The notes under the pieces are model-generated. The model was not told the origin of the DNA. It ran no database searches and saw nothing but the letters and a program-made list of their open reading frames with translations. A DNA stretch of 64,000 nt from Blastocatellia bacterium (GTDB lineage Bacteria > Acidobacteriota > Blastocatellia > UBA7656 > JADIYM01), in NCBI GenBank assembly GCA_016705245.1, contig JADIYM010000009.1, positions 209,924 through 273,923 of the forward strand, in the 5' to 3' direction. Below, piece after piece: positions 46,079 to 55,262 of this stretch; position 1 is the stretch's first letter, and the number at the start of each line of letters is the position of its first letter. A program made the position numbers and the translations under genes.

Positions 46079-47947
46079 ATGGAAAAGCGACTCCTGACGG
46101 CGATCCTCCTCTCGATTGGCATCCTCTTCGGATGGCAGTTCTTCATGAAGGCGTATTATCCGCCAAAGCCGGCGGCGCAGCTCGCGAAGAATCCGGAGAC
46201 GGCTGCACCCACGGCGGTCCCGGCGGAAGGGCCAGCGGCAACGACGCCTGCTCCCAAGCCGACACCGCCTGGACCGACGGTTCCGGCCGCGGCGCCAACG
46301 GACTCGGAGCCCGAGCGCCTGCTCACGGTGCAGACGACTCACTGGACGGCGAAGTTCTCGAATCGAGGCGCCGTACCCGTGTCGTGGGTGCTCACGGCCG
46401 GGCCGGATGACAAGCCGATTCAGGCTGCAGACGGGACCGCTCTCGAGCTCATTCCCGAGGTCGGCGTGCAAGGGATCGGAGCTCCGCTGCGGGTGAGCGT
46501 TCCGGGCGACGACGACACGGCTACGAAGCTCAACACGTCAACGTATCGAGTTGAACTTCGAGATGCGTCCGGAGTTGCCGTACCCGTCACGGCAGACCAG
46601 CCAATCATCATCGCCGACGAGCAGACAATGGACCTGGCGTTCACGCTGGTTAATGCGGCGTCTGGCCAGACGTTCACCAAACGCTTCACGATCGTGGGAG
46701 GCCTCTTCGATCTCGGCATCATGGTCGAGGGCACGCCGGTGCCGCCTCCGATGGGGATTATCGTCGGGCCGCGCATTGGCGACCAGACGATCCGAACGGA
46801 GGGCACCTACGCCTACTCTCCGCCCCTTGCGGCCGTCGCGGGTGAGGATGGCAAGGCGACGTACGTTCACGGGGGCGAGGTGGTCGACGGCGGATCCATG
46901 ACGGTCGAGTCGATTGCCAGGTGGGCCGGGATCACCGACAACTACTTCGCGATGGCTGTGGCAGCTCCGAATGAAGCGCGGTCCGCGGCGGTCGTGTCGA
47001 ACGTGAAGCTGCGGTACGACGAGAAGGACGAGAAGAACCACGATTTCCTGTCCGTCACGATGCCGATCTCAAACGGAAAGCCGATGCGGCTGTTCGTCGG
47101 ACCGAAAGATCCTGATCTGATAGAGGCAGTAAACGAGCGCGCCAAGGCCGAGATCGGAGCGGCCATCGACTTCTCGGAGCTCATCAATTACGGCTGGTTC
47201 GGGTTCCTCGTGCGGCCGTTGATACCGGTCATCGACTCGACGCTCCAATTCACGAATCGCTTCACCGGCAACTATGGCTGGTCGATCATCGTCGTGACGG
47301 CGCTCTTCAATCTGTTGTTCTTCCCGCTTCGATACAAGAGCTCGGTCTCGATGAAACGCGCGGCAAAGCTGCAGCCGCGAATGAAGGAACTGCAGGAGAA
47401 GATGAAGAAGGTCAAACCGACGGACCCGGCCTTCAAGGAACTCCAGGCGGAGCAGTTCGCCCTGATGAAGGAGGGCAATCCGCTGGGCGGTTGCCTGCCG
47501 CTACTCGTGCAGTTTCCGTTCTTCTGGGCTTTCTTCGTGTACTTCACGACGTCGTTCGTCGTGCGTCGGCAGCCATGGATTGGCTGGGTTCAGGACCTGA
47601 CGGCGCCGGATCCTCATTACGTACTTCCGGTTCTGATGTGCGCGGCGCAGATCGGATCGATGCTCGTAATGCCGATGCCGAACTCGGACGATCCGGTCAT
47701 GAAGATGCAACGGCGGCTCATGACCTGGGTCATGCCAATCGTCTTCACGTACTTCTTCTTTGTCGCGGCGCCCAGCGGACTCATGCTCTACTGGATGACG
47801 CTCAACCTTGCGGGAATCGGTATTCAGTTCGCCATCAACAAGATGATGCCGCCCGATGTGAAGGACGTTCCCGCGCCGGCAGCGGTGGGGTCGGGGAAGA
47901 AGGCGAAGAAGGGCGGTTCGCAGGAGTTGGTCGGGAGCGAGAAGTAG
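46079..47947 (+). CDS. yidC: Membrane protein insertase YidC (Oxa1 family)
   Basis: This 622-residue protein is of the Gram-negative type. An N-terminal anchor (LLTAILLSIGILFGWQFFMK) is followed by an Ala/Pro-rich linker (residues 35-85), a large periplasmic beta-supersandwich domain, and the conserved insertase core from about residue 395. Hallmarks of the core: NYGWSIIVVTALFNLLFFPL, KELQEKMKKVKPTDPAFKEL, and GGCLPLLVQFPFFWAFFVYF. The C-terminus has a basic tail (GSGKKAKKGGSQ) as in YidC proteins that contact ribosomes. It starts with ATG 46079. Confidence 0.96.
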   Translation: MEKRLLTAILLSIGILFGWQFFMKAYYPPKPAAQLAKNPETAAPTAVPAEGPAATTPAPKPTPPGPTVPAAAPTDSEPERLLTVQTTHWTAKFSNRGAVPVSWVLTAGPDDKPIQAADGTALELIPEVGVQGIGAPLRVSVPGDDDTATKLNTSTYRVELRDASGVAVPVTADQPIIIADEQTMDLAFTLVNAASGQTFTKRFTIVGGLFDLGIMVEGTPVPPPMGIIVGPRIGDQTIRTEGTYAYSPPLAAVAGEDGKATYVHGGEVVDGGSMTVESIARWAGITDNYFAMAVAAPNEARSAAVVSNVKLRYDEKDEKNHDFLSVTMPISNGKPMRLFVGPKDPDLIEAVNERAKAEIGAAIDFSELINYGWFGFLVRPLIPVIDSTLQFTNRFTGNYGWSIIVVTALFNLLFFPLRYKSSVSMKRAAKLQPRMKELQEKMKKVKPTDPAFKELQAEQFALMKEGNPLGGCLPLLVQFPFFWAFFVYFTTSFVVRRQPWIGWVQDLTAPDPHYVLPVLMCAAQIGSMLVMPMPNSDDPVMKMQRRLMTWVMPIVFTYFFFVAAPSGLMLYWMTLNLAGIGIQFAINKMMPPDVKDVPAPAAVGSGKKAKKGGSQELVGSEK

Positions 47948-47950
47948 CCA

Positions 47951-48397
47951 ATGAAGGACGAGATTCTTGAGTTCGTCGACACTATGACCGAAGCCGCAGG
48001 CTTCGATCTGGAGGCCATCGTCGAAGCGCACGGTGAGCCGGGCGATTATCGCGTGGTGCTCTCCGGGGACGACCGGGGCCTGCTGCTGAGTCGTGGCGCG
48101 GAACTGCTCGACGCCATCGAGTACGTGACGAACCGCGCTTTCGGGAAGCAGATGAAGCACGACGCGAAGATCGTTTTCGACTGCGGGAACTACCGGAAGA
48201 TGCGCGAGCAGGAACTCCGTCTCATGGCGATCAAGGCTGCCGAGCGCGTGCGCGACACGCGTCAGCCATTCACGTTCGAGGCGATGTCGCCAAGCGAGCG
48301 ACGGATCATTCACGTGACGCTGGCGGAGGACGCGACCGTTAGCACTGAGTCTGTGGGTGACGGTTCAGAACGGAAGGTCCGCGTCGTCAGGGCCTAG
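47951..48397 (+). CDS. jag: RNA-binding KH/R3H protein Jag (KhpB)
   Basis: This 148-residue protein has a KH-like part (GDDRGLLLSRGAELLDAIEY) and a C-terminal R3H domain (LMAIKAAERVRDTRQPFTFE; MSPSERRIIHVTLAEDATVS). The R and H of the R3H motif are in the PSERRIIH segment. The N-terminal Jag-N domain is shortened, so it is a small form. It probably binds RNA and influences cell-wall or division gene expression. It is directly downstream of yidC (3 bases), the usual position. Confidence 0.92.
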   Translation: MKDEILEFVDTMTEAAGFDLEAIVEAHGEPGDYRVVLSGDDRGLLLSRGAELLDAIEYVTNRAFGKQMKHDAKIVFDCGNYRKMREQELRLMAIKAAERVRDTRQPFTFEAMSPSERRIIHVTLAEDATVSTESVGDGSERKVRVVRA

Positions 48398-48436
48398 TCG
48401 ACGACACTCGAATACCGCGTCGGTGGGTCGCTGCAG

Positions 48437-49825
48437 ATGCAGTCCGAAATGTTCGAGGACACCATCGTGGCCGTCGCGACACCGCCGGGACGCGGTGGCA
48501 TCGCGATCGTTCGACTGAGTGGACGGAATGCACTCGACATCGCGCTCGCGTGCGTTCCGGCGGGATCGCGCCTCGGCGAGACGCCGAACCGGGCCGTGAT
48601 CACGGACCTGGTGAATCCGGATCTGGCGGGCGAAATCCTCGACCGCGCGGTCGTCACGTGGTTTCGAGCACCGAAGTCGTACACCGGTGAAGACATCGTG
48701 GAGTTCTCCGTGCACGGCGCTCCGGTCGTTGTCGACGCCGCGCTCGGGGTCTTGCTTTCGCTTGGGGCTCGACCTGCGACGCCGGGAGAGTTCACCCTCC
48801 GGGCATTCCTGAATGGCCGTATCGACCTGACACAGGCCGAAGCGGTACGAGACCTCGTGAACGCGCAAACCGGCCATCAGGCGCGGCTTGCCCAGCGGCA
48901 ACTCCGTGGTGAGCTCTCGCATAGGCTTCAGCCGCTGAAGGAGAGGCTGCTTTCGTTGATCGTCCAACTCGAGTCGACGGTCGAGTTTGTCGAGGACGAC
49001 CTCGAGACGGAAAGCAGGGCGGCACTAGTGAAGGAGCTGGTTTCCGCGGCGGCGGATCTCGATGCGCTGACGGCGAGCTACCGGCTCGGACGGCTCGTCG
49101 CCGATGGGTTTGGTGTGGCGCTCGTCGGGCGTCCAAACGCGGGAAAGTCGAGTCTCTTCAACCGGCTTGTTCGAACCGAGCGTGCCATCGTGACGGCAAT
49201 GCCGGGAACGACGCGCGATTTGGTGAGCGAGCCAGTCGAGCTCGAGGGGATACCGGTCCGGTTGGTGGACACGGCCGGACTACGTGAGGCCGAGAACGAG
49301 GTCGAGCAGATCGGTGTCGGCCGCACGCGCACGGCTATCGTAGACGCCGATGTCGTGCTCGTCGTCATCGACGGATCGCTCGACTCGAGTGACACAGTAA
49401 GGGCGTTGCTCGACGAGACGCGACACGCGACACGCGTCGTCGCGCTGAACAAGTCCGATCTTGGCGATCCGGATCCATCACTCGTCGAGGCGATCGAAGA
49501 TTCCGGCGTAAGCCCGGTATCCGTCTCGGCTTTGTCGGGCGAGGGCGTCGACGAGGTTCGTCAAGCCGTCGTGCGGGCCATAGGAGGCAGTGCTGATCTC
49601 GCGCCTTCCGGTGTGCTCGTGACGAACGCGCGACATCACGAGTTGCTGACGCGGGCGTCCAAGGGAATGACAGCTGCGTCGGTTGCGTTGTCGGCAGGCT
49701 ACAGTGAAGAGATTGCACTCGTCGGACTGCATGAGAGTCTACAAAGCCTCGGCGAGTTGACGGGTGAGACGGTAATCGAGGATATCCTCGGAAGGATCTT
49801 CGCGACCTTCTGTGTTGGCAAATGA
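48437..49825 (+). CDS. mnmE: tRNA modification GTPase MnmE
   Basis: This 462-residue protein begins with the folate-binding tetrahydrofolate domain (EDTIVAVATPPGRGGIAIVR; PGEFTLRAFLNGRIDLTQAE). A helical domain follows with an inserted G domain: G1 GRPNAGKSSLFNRL (residues 231-244), G3 VDTAGLREAE, G4 LNKSDL. The C-terminus FCVGK is the conserved catalytic Cys motif. With MnmG it makes cmnm5U at the tRNA wobble position. ATG 48437 opens MQSEMFEDTI. It belongs to the operon ending in parB. Confidence 0.97.
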   Translation: MQSEMFEDTIVAVATPPGRGGIAIVRLSGRNALDIALACVPAGSRLGETPNRAVITDLVNPDLAGEILDRAVVTWFRAPKSYTGEDIVEFSVHGAPVVVDAALGVLLSLGARPATPGEFTLRAFLNGRIDLTQAEAVRDLVNAQTGHQARLAQRQLRGELSHRLQPLKERLLSLIVQLESTVEFVEDDLETESRAALVKELVSAAADLDALTASYRLGRLVADGFGVALVGRPNAGKSSLFNRLVRTERAIVTAMPGTTRDLVSEPVELEGIPVRLVDTAGLREAENEVEQIGVGRTRTAIVDADVVLVVIDGSLDSSDTVRALLDETRHATRVVALNKSDLGDPDPSLVEAIEDSGVSPVSVSALSGEGVDEVRQAVVRAIGGSADLAPSGVLVTNARHHELLTRASKGMTAASVALSAGYSEEIALVGLHESLQSLGELTGETVIEDILGRIFATFCVGK

Positions 49826-49967
49826 TGCGGGTATTCTGCTCGTTGCGATTGAGTTGCATGCTGCGAGGCAGCAGTCGCTGCGATCGAATTAACGGACGCG
49901 CGCAAACGCGATCGAATCGAGGCTGGTTCTGAGCACTGATCGTTACAACGAGCATTACGACGTCATC

Positions 49968-51824
49968 GTGATCGGCGCTGGCCACGCAGGCTGTGAGGCT
50001 GCACATGCGTCAGCGAGACTCGGCGCGAAAACGGCACTCGTAACGATCAATCTGGATCTCGTGGGCCAGATGTCGTGCAATCCGGCAATTGGCGGAGTCG
50101 CGAAGGGGCACATGGTGCGGGAAATCGATGCGCTTGGCGGCGTCATGGGAATCGTTGCCGATCGTACCGGGATACAGTTTCGGCTTCTCAATCGAAGTCG
50201 TGGTCCCGCGGTGCAGTCGCCACGCTGCCAGTCCGACCGTGCGCAGTATCGAGTCGAGATGCGGTCGATCCTCGAAAAGACTCCAGGGCTGTCGCTACAG
50301 CAGGCGGAGGTCGTCGAGCTTCTGATCGAGAACGGACGTGTCAGCGGAGTCGAGTTGGTCGATTCACGGCGGCTTTCAGCCCGGGCCCTCGTTCTGACGA
50401 CCGGAACTTTCCTGAACGGTCTTGTGCATATCGGCGACCACACGTTTGCGGCAGGCCGCTCAGGAGAGATGCCCGCAATACGCCTCGCTGAATCCGTTCG
50501 TCGAATCGGATTTCGAATGGGGAGATTGAAGACCGGGACTCCGCCTCGGCTAGACGCCCGGACAATCGACTTCTCCCAGATGGAAAGGCAATATGGCGAC
50601 GACCCGCCGGTGCCATTCTCGTTCCTGACCAAGCGAATCGAGCAGCCTCAGATCTGGTGCCACATCGCGTATACGAATCAACAAGTTCACGATTCGATCC
50701 GCGGAAACCTGGACCGTTCCCCGCTCTATTCAGGGAAAATCGAAGGCACCGGGCCGCGTTATTGCCCTTCGATCGAGGACAAGGTCGTAAAGTTCCCGCA
50801 GAAGGAACGGCACCAACTCTTTCTGGAACCGGAAGGCTACGACACCTACGAGACCTACATTAACGGGCTTTCGACTTCGCTTCCGGTTGATGCACAACAG
50901 GCAATGCTCGAGAGGATTCCGGGGCTCGAACAAGTGAAGATGCTTCGCCCTGGATATGCGATCGAATACGACTTTGTCGACCCGACGGAGTTGCGGGCGA
51001 ACCTCGAGACGAAGAGGGTCGCCGGTCTTTTTCACGCAGGCCAGATCAATGGAACGTCGGGGTATGAGGAAGCAGCCGGTCAGGGACTCGTGGCAGGCGT
51101 CAATGCGGCGATGCACGCACTTGGCCGCGAATCGTGGGTGTTCACCCGAGATCAGGGCTATGTTGGGGTCATGATCGACGATCTGGTAAGTCGTGGGGCG
51201 GAAGAGCCTTATCGTATGTTCACATCGCGGTCTGAGGCGCGACTCACCCTGCGCATGGACACAGCCGATCGCAGGTTGACGGAAACAGGCCGGCGCCTTG
51301 GCTTGGTCCAGGAGGACCGTTTTCAGGCATTTCGCTCGCGGTCGGCAAAAGTCGCTGCCATCGTACAGGCGATCGAAGGTGTGCGTGTCAGTGTAGGATC
51401 GGCGGTCGCCGACCGGCTTGCCGACGCCGGGATCGGAATCACTGGGACGACGCAGGTTTCGGCGTTGCTCAAGCGACCGGAGTTCCACGTGGAGCATTTG
51501 AGATTTGTGTTGCCGGCGAACGCCGTTGAAGGTGTGACCGATGAGGAACTCGGAGTAGTCCTGAACGACGAGAAGTACGCAGGTTACGTGTCAAGTCAGG
51601 TTGAGGCGTCCAAGCGTGCGCACGCGGCCCGAAAGCGTGTCATTCCTGGGGATTTCGACTTCGCGTCGGTTTCGGGGCTCTCAGCCGAGCAGATCGAGAA
51701 ACTGACTCTCCGGCGACCGGAAACGCTCAGCCAGGCCGAGGCTGTCTCCGGGATGACGCCGGCGGCGGTGAACCTTCTTGCGGTCTATCTCGAACTCGGT
51801 GCTCGACGGGCAGCCCGTGGCTGA
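49968..51824 (+). CDS. mnmG: tRNA uridine 5-carboxymethylaminomethyl modification enzyme MnmG (N-terminus probably longer)
   Basis: This FAD enzyme partners MnmE. The dinucleotide motif GAGHAGCEAAHASARLG is present, as are SCNPAIGGVAKGHMVREIDA and the C-terminal helical domain (LTLRRPETLSQAEAVSGMTP). GTG 49968 is the first canonical start and cuts off the first beta-strand (YDVIV precedes it in frame). The frame is open upstream to a TAA at 49890 with no ATG, GTG or TTG. CTG 49929 has GAGG six bases upstream and would give a normal N-terminus, TDRYNEHYDVIVIGAG, so a rare CTG start (or an indel) is likely. Confidence 0.94.
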   Translation: MIGAGHAGCEAAHASARLGAKTALVTINLDLVGQMSCNPAIGGVAKGHMVREIDALGGVMGIVADRTGIQFRLLNRSRGPAVQSPRCQSDRAQYRVEMRSILEKTPGLSLQQAEVVELLIENGRVSGVELVDSRRLSARALVLTTGTFLNGLVHIGDHTFAAGRSGEMPAIRLAESVRRIGFRMGRLKTGTPPRLDARTIDFSQMERQYGDDPPVPFSFLTKRIEQPQIWCHIAYTNQQVHDSIRGNLDRSPLYSGKIEGTGPRYCPSIEDKVVKFPQKERHQLFLEPEGYDTYETYINGLSTSLPVDAQQAMLERIPGLEQVKMLRPGYAIEYDFVDPTELRANLETKRVAGLFHAGQINGTSGYEEAAGQGLVAGVNAAMHALGRESWVFTRDQGYVGVMIDDLVSRGAEEPYRMFTSRSEARLTLRMDTADRRLTETGRRLGLVQEDRFQAFRSRSAKVAAIVQAIEGVRVSVGSAVADRLADAGIGITGTTQVSALLKRPEFHVEHLRFVLPANAVEGVTDEELGVVLNDEKYAGYVSSQVEASKRAHAARKRVIPGDFDFASVSGLSAEQIEKLTLRRPETLSQAEAVSGMTPAAVNLLAVYLELGARRAARG

Positions 51825-52452
51825 CGATCTCTTTCGAGCTGCCATCCTGGCTGGCGGGCGCGACTTCGGGTTGGAGCTCGCTTCTGAACAGGTCGACCGA
51901 TTTGTCACTCACTTTGAATTACTTGTTTCCTGGAATCGGAAGCTCAATCTCACTCGAATTGTCGATCCGACAGAAGCGGCCAAGTTTCACTTCCTCGAAT
52001 CCGCGATGTTGTCTACAGTTCTCGAAAACCCGTCCACCAGTAGTCGCCGAGTCGTAGACATAGGTTCTGGCGCCGGGTTCCCGGGGCTCCCTCTGGCGTG
52101 TGTGTGGTCTGACTGTGAGTTCCTGCTCATCGAGCCGAGTGGCAAGAGGGCCGTCTTTCTGAAGGAAGCTATCCGCCGACTCGGGCTCTTGAATGTGACG
52201 GTCGCAAACGCCCGATACTCGGCGGCGAATGTTCGGGACTCTGACGTGCTTGTGGCGCGCGCGCTGGATGGGTTCGAGCAACTGCTCGAGTCCATCGTGA
52301 CCAGCGTCGCTCCGGTAATCGCGCTTTTCACTGATCCCACTATGCTTGCACTCGCGTCGAAGTTGGCCCCCAATCGTGAGCTGAGGATCGTCGAGATTCC
52401 GGGATCCAAGAATCGACGCATCGGCATACTGGAGGGTTCGGGTTCCACGTGA
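51817..52452 (+). CDS. rsmG: 16S rRNA (guanine-N7) methyltransferase RsmG
   Basis: This 211-residue methyltransferase has the RsmG fold: LLVSWNRKLNLTRIVDPTEA near residue 36 and motif I VVDIGSGAGFPGLPLACVW. It methylates G527 of 16S rRNA and influences streptomycin sensitivity. Several starts are possible: TTG 51778, GTG 51799 and GTG 51817. GTG 51817 overlaps the mnmG stop by eight bases and fits family length best; the others would add 6 to 13 residues. The stop codon overlaps a parS-like site. Confidence 0.9.
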   Translation: MADDLFRAAILAGGRDFGLELASEQVDRFVTHFELLVSWNRKLNLTRIVDPTEAAKFHFLESAMLSTVLENPSTSSRRVVDIGSGAGFPGLPLACVWSDCEFLLIEPSGKRAVFLKEAIRRLGLLNVTVANARYSAANVRDSDVLVARALDGFEQLLESIVTSVAPVIALFTDPTMLALASKLAPNRELRIVEIPGSKNRRIGILEGSGST

Positions 52453-52456
52453 AACC
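52441..52456. promoter_or_regulatory. parS-like centromere site 1
   Basis: GGTTCCACGTGAAACC matches 13 of 16 positions of the ParB target TGTTTCACGTGAAACA. It contains the stop codon of rsmG (TGA at 52450-52452). Confidence 0.7.
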
Positions 52457-52521
52457 GCGCTTAAAGAGCCGCCCATGGACGTGTCACACGACTGAGTAAG
52501 ACGCTTGCATCGCACGTCTCA

Positions 52522-52635
52522 CGCATCAGTACCGGGCGCCGGAGCGCTCGGGCCGATCCCGATCGCCTGTGACGACACCAGGCACGAGCTAACGGAGAGG
52601 CTGACCCGAGCGCTACCGCGCCCGGTACTGATGCG
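52522..52635. repeat. Palindromic repeat, family B, full copy
   Basis: cgcatcagtaccgggcgccg opens and ccgcgcccggtactgatgcg closes the element; the arms are near-perfect inverse repeats. It shares about 45 bases of extra left flank with the copy at 16331. It sits in the 501-base gap 52453-52953, between the two parS-like sites. Confidence 0.92.
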
Positions 52636-52801
52636 TGGACCGCCCGTTCTTGAGAGCCGCTCTCCTACCTGCCGAGACGCTCTCGAGCCAGCGGTTAACG
52701 ACGTTCAAGGACGCTGGCTCTCGCCGTCGGTGCCGTGTGCGGAGAGTTCGGTGGTGGTCGGCGGGCGCGCTATCAATAACTCCGAGAGCTCCGATGTCCG
52801 T

Positions 52802-52817
52802 CGTTTCACGTGGAACG
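52802..52817. promoter_or_regulatory. parS-like centromere site 2
   Basis: CGTTTCACGTGGAACG matches 13 of 16 positions of the parS consensus. It is 137 bases upstream of parA ATG, in the presumed promoter area, so ParB could also affect parA transcription. Confidence 0.7.
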
Positions 52818-52953
52818 CGCAACTTTTTGCGAGAGTCATCGATTATGGGGCCGAGGCGTCGGGCGGTTGAAGTCTCGGTCGGCCATGGTGTATTTCACTT
52901 GCAACCGACTGTGGTACGCTTCGCGCTCCTCCGGCGGGCCTCCAGCAGCAACA

Positions 52954-53737
52954 ATGGGACGAGTCATAGCCATCGCCAATCAGAAAGGCGGGGTCGGCAA
53001 GACCACGACAGCAATCAATCTTGCTGCCTGTCTTGCCGTCGCCGGCAGTCAGGTACTGCTCATCGATGCCGACCCGCAGGCCAACACGACGAGCGGGCTT
53101 GGCCTTCGTGGGCAGCACCAGAGAACCCTCTACCACGCGCTCGCGATGAGCGAATCGCTCGATCGGGTCGAAATTGCATCGGGCCTCGACGGGTTGTCAC
53201 TAATTCCTTCGGAAAGAAACCTGGCCGGCGCCGAGATCGAGCTCGTCGACATTGAGCGACGAGAATACCGCCTTCGCGAGATTCTCGAAAATCACCGGGA
53301 CCGATTTGACTTCGTCCTTATCGACTGTCCCCCGAGCCTGGGACTGCTGACACTCAATGCCTTGACGGCCGCCGATTCGGTCCTCGTACCCATCCAATGC
53401 GAGTACTTTGCACTTGAGGGCGTCTCGGAACTCTGGGATACGCTGATTCGCATCAGGCGAAGTCTGAATCCGACGTTGGCCGTTGAAGGGTTCCTCCTCA
53501 CGATGTTCGACGAGCGAACGAACCTCTCGAACCAGGTCATAGGCCGACTTGCGAGATTTTCTCGGATCGCAAGTCTTCGAAACTTCCATACCCCGCAACG
53601 TTCGCCTCGCCGAGGCTCCGAGCCATGGACAGCCGATAATCCTCTACGATCCGAAGTGCCGTGGATCGGAAAGTTACGTGAATCTCGCCAAGGAGGTACT
53701 CGCCAATGACAAGAAGAGCGCTCGGGAGGGGAATTAA
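52954..53737 (+). CDS. parA: Chromosome partitioning ATPase ParA/Soj, interrupted by one frameshift near 53542
   Basis: This is a ParA of about 260 residues. The deviant Walker A is ANQKGGVGKTTTAINLAACL (residues 7-26), followed by LLIDADPQANTTSGLG and DFVLIDCPPSLGLLTLNALT. The C-terminal part (RDFLGSQVFETSIPRNVRLA and YVNLAKEVLANDKK) lies in another frame. Removing one G at 53542-53543 joins NQVIADLRDFLG exactly. Because ParA is usually needed for segregation near oriC, a sequencing error is likely. ATG 52954 follows GGCGGGC-type sequence without a strong ribosome site. It overlaps parB by 32 bases. Confidence 0.92.
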
Positions 53738-54587
53738 CGCGCTCTTTCAGGCGCCAGAGGCGCCCGAACAGGGCGAAGTCCTGCAAGACATCGATCTGGA
53801 CCTGCTTGAACCTAGCGCCGACCAGCCCCGGACGGTTTTTCGGGAGCGAAAGCTCGATGAGTTGGCCGCGTCCATCCGGGCCAACGGAATCGTCCAGCCT
53901 TTGCTCGCGCGAAGGAACGGAGACAGATTTCAGATCATTGCCGGTGAACGGCGATGGAGGGCGGCGCAGCGCGCTGGACTTTCGAAAGTACCGGTCGTCG
54001 TGCGTGAGATACCGGACGAGCGCGTTCTGGAACTCTCGCTCATCGAGAACATCCAGCGCGAGGAACTCAACCCCATTGAAGAAGCGAACGCATACCGTCG
54101 ACTCATCGACGGTCTGGGCATTACCCAGGAAGATGTCGCGCGTCGCGTCGGTCGCGACAGGTCTTCGGTCACGAACTACCTGAGGCTTTTGAAGCTCCCC
54201 GAAGAGCTTCAGCAATGGGTGGAGGAAGATCGCCTCTCCATGGGCCACGCGCGAGCATTACTCAGCCTTGAGAGTCCGGAGAGTCAGCGCGAACTCGCGC
54301 TCGAGGTCATCGCACGCGGATTGTCCGTTCGCGAAACCGAGCGGGCAGTCAAGCGACTGCTCGCTGAATCCGCGAGGCGAAACTCAGGCGCTGGTTCGGC
54401 GGCAGCAACAGGGCGGGCTGGAGCGCTATCGACCGATGCCAATCAACGTGCAGCGGAAGAGAAGCTCAGTCGCAGGCTCGGGACAAAGGTTCGAATCACG
54501 CCGATGAAGCAAGGAGGAAAACTCGAGATCCTCTTCTATTCCGACGCCGAACTCGACAACATCTACTCGATCATCATGGGTACTTGA
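53706..54587 (+). CDS. parB: Chromosome partitioning protein ParB/Spo0J
   Basis: This 293-residue protein is a chromosomal ParB. The CTPase/ParB-N domain contains QPLLARRNGDRFQIIAGERR (GERRxRA motif), then ELSLIENIQREELNPIEEAN. The helix-turn-helix domain is ITQEDVARRVGRDRSSVTNY with LSMGHARALLSLE. The C-terminal dimerisation region is RRLGTKVRITPMKQGGKLEI. It binds parS sites and slides along DNA as a CTP-dependent clamp. ATG 53706 overlaps the parA end. parS-like sites are nearby. Confidence 0.96.
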   Translation: MTRRALGRGINALFQAPEAPEQGEVLQDIDLDLLEPSADQPRTVFRERKLDELAASIRANGIVQPLLARRNGDRFQIIAGERRWRAAQRAGLSKVPVVVREIPDERVLELSLIENIQREELNPIEEANAYRRLIDGLGITQEDVARRVGRDRSSVTNYLRLLKLPEELQQWVEEDRLSMGHARALLSLESPESQRELALEVIARGLSVRETERAVKRLLAESARRNSGAGSAAATGRAGALSTDANQRAAEEKLSRRLGTKVRITPMKQGGKLEILFYSDAELDNIYSIIMGT

Positions 54588-54706
54588 CGGATTGCCGATC
54601 GGTGGATTCCCGCCGATCCAGGAATTTTCGGTGACGAAGCGTAATTGCCGCACGACGGCCCCTGAACGCGATATCCACGACGGACAGAGTCGAAGCGAGG
54701 TAGCCA

Positions 54707-55195
54707 ATGCTGTTAAGAAAGAAGAACAACGGGGGCGGAGATGGCTTCGGAGGCATTCTCTCCGAAGGTACTGAAATCGATGGAGAAGTTCGATTTGCGG
54801 ACGAGCTTCGGGTCGACGGGCGAATTACGGGAAAAGTCCAGTCTGAACGCGGCCGGTTACTCGTTGGCGAGTCGGGCCACGTTGAAGCCGAGGTCTACGT
54901 CGCGATCGCGTCAATCAGTGGCACCATGAGTGGCACGCTTGTCGCGGCCACGAAAGTCGAAATTCACGCGACGGGGCGCTTCTACGGAAACATCCACTCG
55001 CCTGCCCTCATCATTGAAGAAGGCGCTGTCTTTGAGGGTAATTGCGAAATGGCCACAGGCTCGAGCCACCAGTACTCAAGCGACGGTAACGGTAACGGTA
55101 ACGGTAACGGTTACGGTAATGGTCAGGGTGACGAGAGGCCTAAATCGAACTCGGTGGATCCTCCCCCCGAGATCGCCGAGGCGGCGACCCGTTAG
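54707..55195 (+). CDS. Bactofilin (polymer-forming cytoskeletal protein)
   Basis: This 162-residue protein has the bactofilin beta-helix: GILSEGTEIDGEVRFADELR, VDGRITGKVQSERGRLLVGE, and ALIIEEGAVFEGNCEM. The N- and C-terminal tails are disordered; the C-terminal tail has a (GN)n stretch (residues 126-138) encoded by a hexanucleotide repeat. Bactofilins polymerise without nucleotides and often organise chromosome segregation or cell shape. The gene directly follows parAB, as in Myxococcus where bactofilins interact with the ParABS system. ATG 54707 has CGAGG upstream. Confidence 0.93.
   Translation: MLLRKKNNGGGDGFGGILSEGTEIDGEVRFADELRVDGRITGKVQSERGRLLVGESGHVEAEVYVAIASISGTMSGTLVAATKVEIHATGRFYGNIHSPALIIEEGAVFEGNCEMATGSSHQYSSDGNGNGNGNGYGNGQGDERPKSNSVDPPPEIAEAATR
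55085..55120 (+). repeat. GGTAAC hexanucleotide microsatellite in the bactofilin gene
   Basis: Four perfect ggtaac units are followed by ggttac and ggtaat, coding for Gly-Asn/Tyr pairs. Copy number changes would lengthen or shorten the disordered tail in frame. Confidence 0.85.
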
Positions 55196-55262
55196 CGGCG
55201 ACAATTTCGTCACAGCCGATCAAGTCCGAAAATTCGGTAAACCATAGGAACTAAGGAGAAAA

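Noticed and set aside
51481..51496. Third parS-like sequence inside mnmG (AGTTCCACGTGGAGCA)
   Set aside because: Only 12 of 16 matches and explained by coding for FHVEH; weaker than the two intergenic sites.
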